From JABDIP01 sp965250245 (GTDB lineage Bacteria > Pseudomonadota > Alphaproteobacteria > DSM-16000 > Inquilinaceae): a DNA stretch of 64,000 bases. This document shows, piece by piece, positions 61,114 to 64,000 of the stretch (position 1 is the first letter of the stretch; every line of letters begins with the position of its first letter). The stretch lies in contig OZ252296.1 of assembly GCA_965250245.1 (NCBI GenBank), positions 4,712,001 through 4,776,000 on the forward strand, read 5' to 3'. Below the pieces are notes generated by a model. It was not told where the DNA came from and ran no database searches. It saw only the letters and a program-made list of their open reading frames with translations. A program made the translations under genes and the position numbers.

Positions 61114-61213
61114 GTTCGCCGAAATGTGGGGGTGGCGAGCGGGAGAGGCAAATGGCGCCCCCGCAGACGCCGGCCGGACGCACATCTACGCATATCCTGG
61201 AAAACGAAGCGTT

Positions 61214-61229
61214 AATCTTAGAAAAGATT
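61214..61229. promoter_or_regulatory. Short palindrome upstream of the DUF3179 gene
   Basis: AATCTT and AAGATT form a perfect inverted repeat around AGAA, flanked by TTAA on both sides, in an AT-rich patch about 100 bp before the start of the DUF3179 gene. It might be an operator. The rest of the 342-bp stretch from 61114 to 61455 shows only the hairpin at 61381-61404. Confidence 0.35.
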
Positions 61230-61380
61230 CCGTTAAGCGGCCATGCCTGAGACGGGGGCCTCAATGGGGCCGCATGCGGCTTCGAAACCCCAGGGAATCC
61301 CGTCGCTCCGGGCTCCTGGCGCCATCGGCGCCCTGGGACCGGACCGGCCGGCACGGAACACGGCGCCGGCCGGAAGGATT

Positions 61381-61404
61381 AACAGCCGGCGTGAGCCGGC
61401 TGTT
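61381..61404 (-). terminator. Stem-loop after the cytochrome c gene
   Basis: AACAGCCGGC and GCCGGCTGTT pair perfectly over ten bases around a four-base loop, 52 bp past the stop of the minus-strand cytochrome gene. The tail is only moderately T-rich (TTAATCCTTCC), so it is a probable rather than strong terminator. Confidence 0.6.
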
Positions 61405-61455
61405 GAATCGGTCGGGCACCCAGGCACGCCGCCCAGCGGCGGCGGCCCGCCCCGG

Positions 61456-61872
61456 TCACTGGCTGAAGAGGTATTCGATGACCGCGCTGCGCTGACCCTC
61501 ATCCCGAATGCCCCGGAAGGCCATCCGGTTGCCCGGGATGTAGCCGCGCGGGTCGGCGAGATAGGCGCCGAGCGTATCGGCATCCCAGGTGATGCCGGAA
61601 TTCTTCAGGGCATCGGAGTAGCGGAAGCCGTCGACGGCCCCTGCCGATCGGCCTTCGAGGCTGGCCAGGTTGGGCCCGACGCGGTTCACGCCGGCATCAA
61701 GCGAATGGCACGCCTTGCACTGATTGAACACCCGCGCCCCGTCCTGGGCCTGGGCGTTGGTAGAAGCCAGGGCCAGCGGGCTCGCCAGTGCGGCGGCAAC
61801 GGCGACCTGGCCGAGCAAACGAGAAAGGCGCCGTGCCGGCCTGCGGCCCGGGCGCGCGGTACTGTTCAACAT
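61456..61872 (-). CDS. Periplasmic cytochrome c (c2/class I)
   Basis: A 138-residue exported cytochrome with signal peptide (cleavage near NAQAQ). The haem site is CKACH (C52, C55, H56), and the axial methionine is Met117 in PGNRMAFRG, the cytochrome c2 pattern. It may carry electrons between the bc1 complex and an oxidase or reductase. It stands as a single gene between the DUF3179 protein and the divergent lipoproteins. Confidence 0.92.
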   Translation of the reverse strand: MLNSTARPGRRPARRLSRLLGQVAVAAALASPLALASTNAQAQDGARVFNQCKACHSLDAGVNRVGPNLASLEGRSAGAVDGFRYSDALKNSGITWDADTLGAYLADPRGYIPGNRMAFRGIRDEGQRSAVIEYLFSQ

Positions 61873-62007
61873 GCTGCACTCCCAACGTTGAGCTACCTGA
61901 CAACCGTAGCGTATTCATCGGCCTTGGCAAGAACGTGGCGGCGCGAACCGGCGCGGAATGCGGCCCTCCTGACGAATGTGTCATCAAAGGTGCACCGGTC
62001 GGCCCGG

Positions 62008-62036
62008 TTGACCTGCCGCTTTCGTGAGATTAAATT
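62008..62036 (+). promoter_or_regulatory. Promoter of the lipoprotein pair
   Basis: TTGACC (62008-62013, five of six of consensus) and TAAATT (62031-62036, four of six) are separated by exactly 17 bp. The transcription start would fall inside the palindrome that follows. Confidence 0.65.
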
Positions 62037-62063
62037 GAACATTGTTCAATAACTCGGTTGAAC
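62034..62063. promoter_or_regulatory. Palindromic operator ATTGAAC-ATT-GTTCAAT plus extra half-site
   Basis: A perfect 17-bp palindrome at 62034-62050 (arms of seven bases around ATT) overlaps the -10 element and start site. A further TTGAAC half-site lies at 62058-62063. The arrangement suits a TetR-type dimeric repressor. No regulator gene is in the window. Confidence 0.65.
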
Positions 62064-62080
62064 GCATTTGGAGAGATCAG

Positions 62081-62881
62081 ATGATCGCAACTCGTCATGC
62101 CGTCGCCGCCCTGGCGATCCTCACGCTGGCGCTGGGCGGGTGCCGCAACGGGGTGCAGACGACGTCCGGTATCGACTACCTGTCGTCCTATCCCAGGTCG
62201 GGGCTGATCGAGGAAACGGACATCGACCAGCGGGTCCGCGAGGTGGCCGCCGTCGAGCCGACGCTGCGGTTTCCCGCCAGGATCGGCCTCGCCCGCATCC
62301 ACGACGGAATGCTGTCGGCGATCCCGGCCGCCGAGGCGGAGGCGTGGATCGCGGCCGAGCGCCGGCTCGGGCCGGAATTCGGCACCTTCGTGCCGGTCAA
62401 CCGGCTGATTGCCGAGATGGTGACGCCGGAATCCAGCCGACCCGGCCCCGGCAGCACCAGGCTGCGCCGGGCTGTGGAAATGATCCGCCTTGGGGCGGCG
62501 CGGCAGCATCTCGATGCGGTGCTGATCTACGAGACCCACTACATCACTGACGCCACCGACAATTTCCTCTCGGTCGCCGACTTCACCATCGTCGGCGCGT
62601 TCCTCCTGCCCGGCCAGTCGATCGACGCGACCGCGTTCGCATCGGCGCTGCTGGTGGATGTGCGCAACGGCTATCCCTACGGCACCGCCAACGCATCGGT
62701 CGACGAAGACCGGATCGCCACGTTGGCGGCGGCCGCTTCGATAAGTGAGGAGCTGGGCCGGGATGCCGGCACGGCGGCGGCCGTCGCCCTGGTCGACGAT
62801 GTCGAGCAGATGTTCGTCACCCTGAAGGAGGAGTTGGACGCCGCGGCAACGCCCGTGGCCGGCGCCTGGCGCGCACCTTAA
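62081..62881 (+). CDS. Putative lipoprotein, first of a tandem paralogous pair
   Basis: A 266-residue exported protein with lipobox LALGGC (Cys21). The start at 62081 follows GGAGAG six bases away; the upstream in-frame ATG at 62042 falls inside the operator and is rejected. Shared blocks with the second copy are VAAVEPTLRFPARIGLARI, GTFVPVNRLIAEM, RLGAARQHLDAVLIYETHY and GAFLLPGQSIDATAFASALL. No known domain is recognised; the pattern of alternating beta and alpha segments and the DVRNGYPYGTA stretch suggest one compact domain. It is probably outer-membrane anchored. Confidence 0.8.
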   Translation: MIATRHAVAALAILTLALGGCRNGVQTTSGIDYLSSYPRSGLIEETDIDQRVREVAAVEPTLRFPARIGLARIHDGMLSAIPAAEAEAWIAAERRLGPEFGTFVPVNRLIAEMVTPESSRPGPGSTRLRRAVEMIRLGAARQHLDAVLIYETHYITDATDNFLSVADFTIVGAFLLPGQSIDATAFASALLVDVRNGYPYGTANASVDEDRIATLAAAASISEELGRDAGTAAAVALVDDVEQMFVTLKEELDAAATPVAGAWRAP

Positions 62882-62895
62882 CCAAGACGGGTACC

Positions 62896-62955
62896 GCCGG
62901 CGGGGATGATCGCCACAGGGATGTCACCGGATCGCCCTGTTTCATCCCCGCCGGC
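62896..62955. other. Large stem-loop between the two lipoprotein genes
   Basis: GCCGGCGGGGATGA (62896-62909) and TCATCCCCGCCGGC (62942-62955) are exact reverse complements. Inside, ACAGGG (62915-62920) pairs with CCCTGT (62935-62940). The resulting hairpin is about 60 bases long and has no T-run after it. It may stabilise the upstream message, limit read-through, or be a dispersed palindrome. Confidence 0.65.
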
Positions 62956-63014
62956 CGACACAAACGAATGCGACCCTGACGGCCATCGAATTGGGGCAGA
63001 TAGGGGGACATTCG

Positions 63015-63809
63015 ATGCCGTCGACGCGTATCTCACTGGCTGTGCTGGCCGCCTTTTTCATGGCGCTGGCCGGCTGCGGCCACACCGTTCAGACATCATC
63101 CGGAGCCGACTACCTGTCCGGCTATTCCGACGCGGATCTCGCAAGCGAGCGCCTGATCGACGAACGGGTGCAGGAGGTCGCGGCCGTGGAGCCGACCTTG
63201 CGGTTCCCGGCCCGGATCGGGCTTGCCCGCATCGACAATGGCCGCATGGCGCCGATCCCCGCAGCCGAGGCGGAGGCCTGGGCGGCGGCGGCGCAGAGCC
63301 TGGGTCCCGGCTTCGGCACCTTCGTGCCGGTCAACCGGCTGGTCGCGGAGATGCTCGCGCCGGCGGTCAGCGAAGGGGATTCCCATCTGCGGCAGCTCCG
63401 GCATGTGGTTGAGAAGATCCGGCTGGGCGCCGCGCGCCAGCATCTGGACGCGGTGCTGATCTACCAGACCCACTACACCGCCGACGCAGCCGAAAACGCC
63501 CTGTCGATCGCCGACTGGACCATCGTCGGCGCCTTCCTGCTGCCGGGGCAGTCGATCGAGGCGACCGCCTTCGCCTCCGCCCTGCTGGTCGATGTGCGCA
63601 ACGGCTACCCGTACGGCACCGCCGACACCGTCGTCGATCGCGACACCCTGTCGACGACCTATGGCAGCTGGTCGGCCACCGCCGAGCTCGGCGAGGAGGC
63701 GCGCAATGCGGCGGCGCTGGCCCTGGTCGCCGATGTCGAGCAGATGATGCTCGACCTGAGGCAGGAGCTGGACGTGGCCGACGCCACGCTGGACGAGGCG
63801 TGGCGCTGA
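63015..63809 (+). CDS. Putative lipoprotein, second of a tandem paralogous pair
   Basis: A 264-residue paralogue of the gene at 62081, with lipobox MALAGC (Cys21 again). The start at 63015 follows GGGGGACA. The same conserved blocks are present, in near-identical order, with insertions and changes concentrated between residues 110 and 125 and at the C-terminus. It probably arose by local duplication; the two genes are on the same strand, 133 bp apart, with a strong hairpin between. Function unknown. Confidence 0.8.
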   Translation: MPSTRISLAVLAAFFMALAGCGHTVQTSSGADYLSGYSDADLASERLIDERVQEVAAVEPTLRFPARIGLARIDNGRMAPIPAAEAEAWAAAAQSLGPGFGTFVPVNRLVAEMLAPAVSEGDSHLRQLRHVVEKIRLGAARQHLDAVLIYQTHYTADAAENALSIADWTIVGAFLLPGQSIEATAFASALLVDVRNGYPYGTADTVVDRDTLSTTYGSWSATAELGEEARNAAALALVADVEQMMLDLRQELDVADATLDEAWR

Positions 63810-63832
63810 CCCGCGAGGCGTGAGCCGGACCG

Positions 63833-64000
63833 CTAGCGGACCGGCTTCACCTCCGGCTGGATGACGTTGAATAACGTCTCGGGCACGCGGCCGGAGAACA
63901 GGAACTTGATGACGATCGCCGCCGCGGCCTCCAGCTGGTAGGCGTGGGCATTGCCGCCGAGACGGACCGGCTCGGAGCCGACATCGGCGATCAGCCCGGA
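63833..64000 (-). CDS. C-terminal part of a gene cut by the window end
   Basis: Read on the minus strand from the window edge, an open frame of 55 codons ends at a TAG at 63833. The protein piece contains GLIADVGSEPVRLGGNAHAY and ends NVIQPEVKPVR. It has a faint resemblance to the C-terminus of NAD(P)-binding, F420-dependent-reductase-like proteins, but this is weak. The start and most of the gene lie outside the window. Confidence 0.45.
   Translation of the reverse strand, partial: SGLIADVGSEPVRLGGNAHAYQLEAAAAIVIKFLFSGRVPETLFNVIQPEVKPVR

Overview
The window is about 64 kb of GC-rich DNA, densely packed with genes on both strands. It looks like chromosome of a free-living alphaproteobacterium, most like the Rhodospirillales (Azospirillum/Thalassobaculum-type lineages). 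This rests on alphaproteobacterial synteny (kpsF-lptC-lptA-lptB-rpoN-hpf-ptsN; hsp20 followed by a DUF1150 gene), a glutamate synthase with an Azospirillum-like propeptide and Fe-S spacing, and intergenic palindromes of the kind scattered through alphaproteobacterial chromosomes. The taxonomic placement is inference. I see no phage, plasmid, transposase or CRISPR signature.

Layout. 0-10 kb: a small membrane protein, nudC, a secreted protein coupled to a di-haem cytochrome, murI, a large secreted alpha-amylase, pheA, kdsB and a membrane-anchored cytochrome c. 10-19.4 kb: a peptide ABC importer operon of the YejABEF type with two binding proteins, ending in a di-haem DUF1111 oxidoreductase. 19.6-28.4 kb: an SDR, hsp20 and DUF1150, then a long minus-strand block for lipopolysaccharide export and sigma-54/nitrogen-PTS functions (rnd, kpsF, lptC, lptA, lptB, rpoN, hpf, ptsN), headed by tRNA-Leu(CAG). 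28.5-39.4 kb: an NDUFA9-like dehydrogenase, a SPOR-like/beta-propeller protein, an esterase, uppP, then gltD-DUF2059-gltB. 39.6-45.1 kb: two PhnD-like periplasmic binding proteins, a GNAT enzyme, a membrane histidine kinase and a single-domain response regulator. 45.1-50.2 kb: a LysR regulator with a divergent small gene, an FzlA-like GST, a PQQ sugar dehydrogenase, a TPR protein and a YeeZ-like protein. 50.2-55.8 kb: an RpiR regulator, an ABC importer of the Fbp/Afu class and a histidine phosphatase. 55.9-64 kb: a nitroreductase, a divergent Rrf2/methyltransferase pair, lepA, a DUF3179 protein, a cytochrome c, two tandem paralogous lipoproteins and one gene cut by the window edge.

How the genes work together. 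KpsF and KdsB belong to the Kdo branch of lipopolysaccharide synthesis and LptA/B/C to its export. UppP and MurI serve peptidoglycan precursor supply. GltB/GltD, RpoN, PtsN and HPF link nitrogen assimilation with ribosome hibernation. The least ordinary parts are: (i) the binding-protein/kinase/regulator cluster at 39.6-45.1 kb, which looks like a periplasmic sensing system without a transporter; (ii) the RpiR-Afu-type importer-phosphatase operon, which looks like organophosphate rather than iron uptake and has a clear operator-promoter; and (iii) the tandem lipoprotein pair behind a textbook promoter overlapped by a perfect palindrome, with a large hairpin between the two genes. All functional assignments come from reading motifs by eye; no database search was run.
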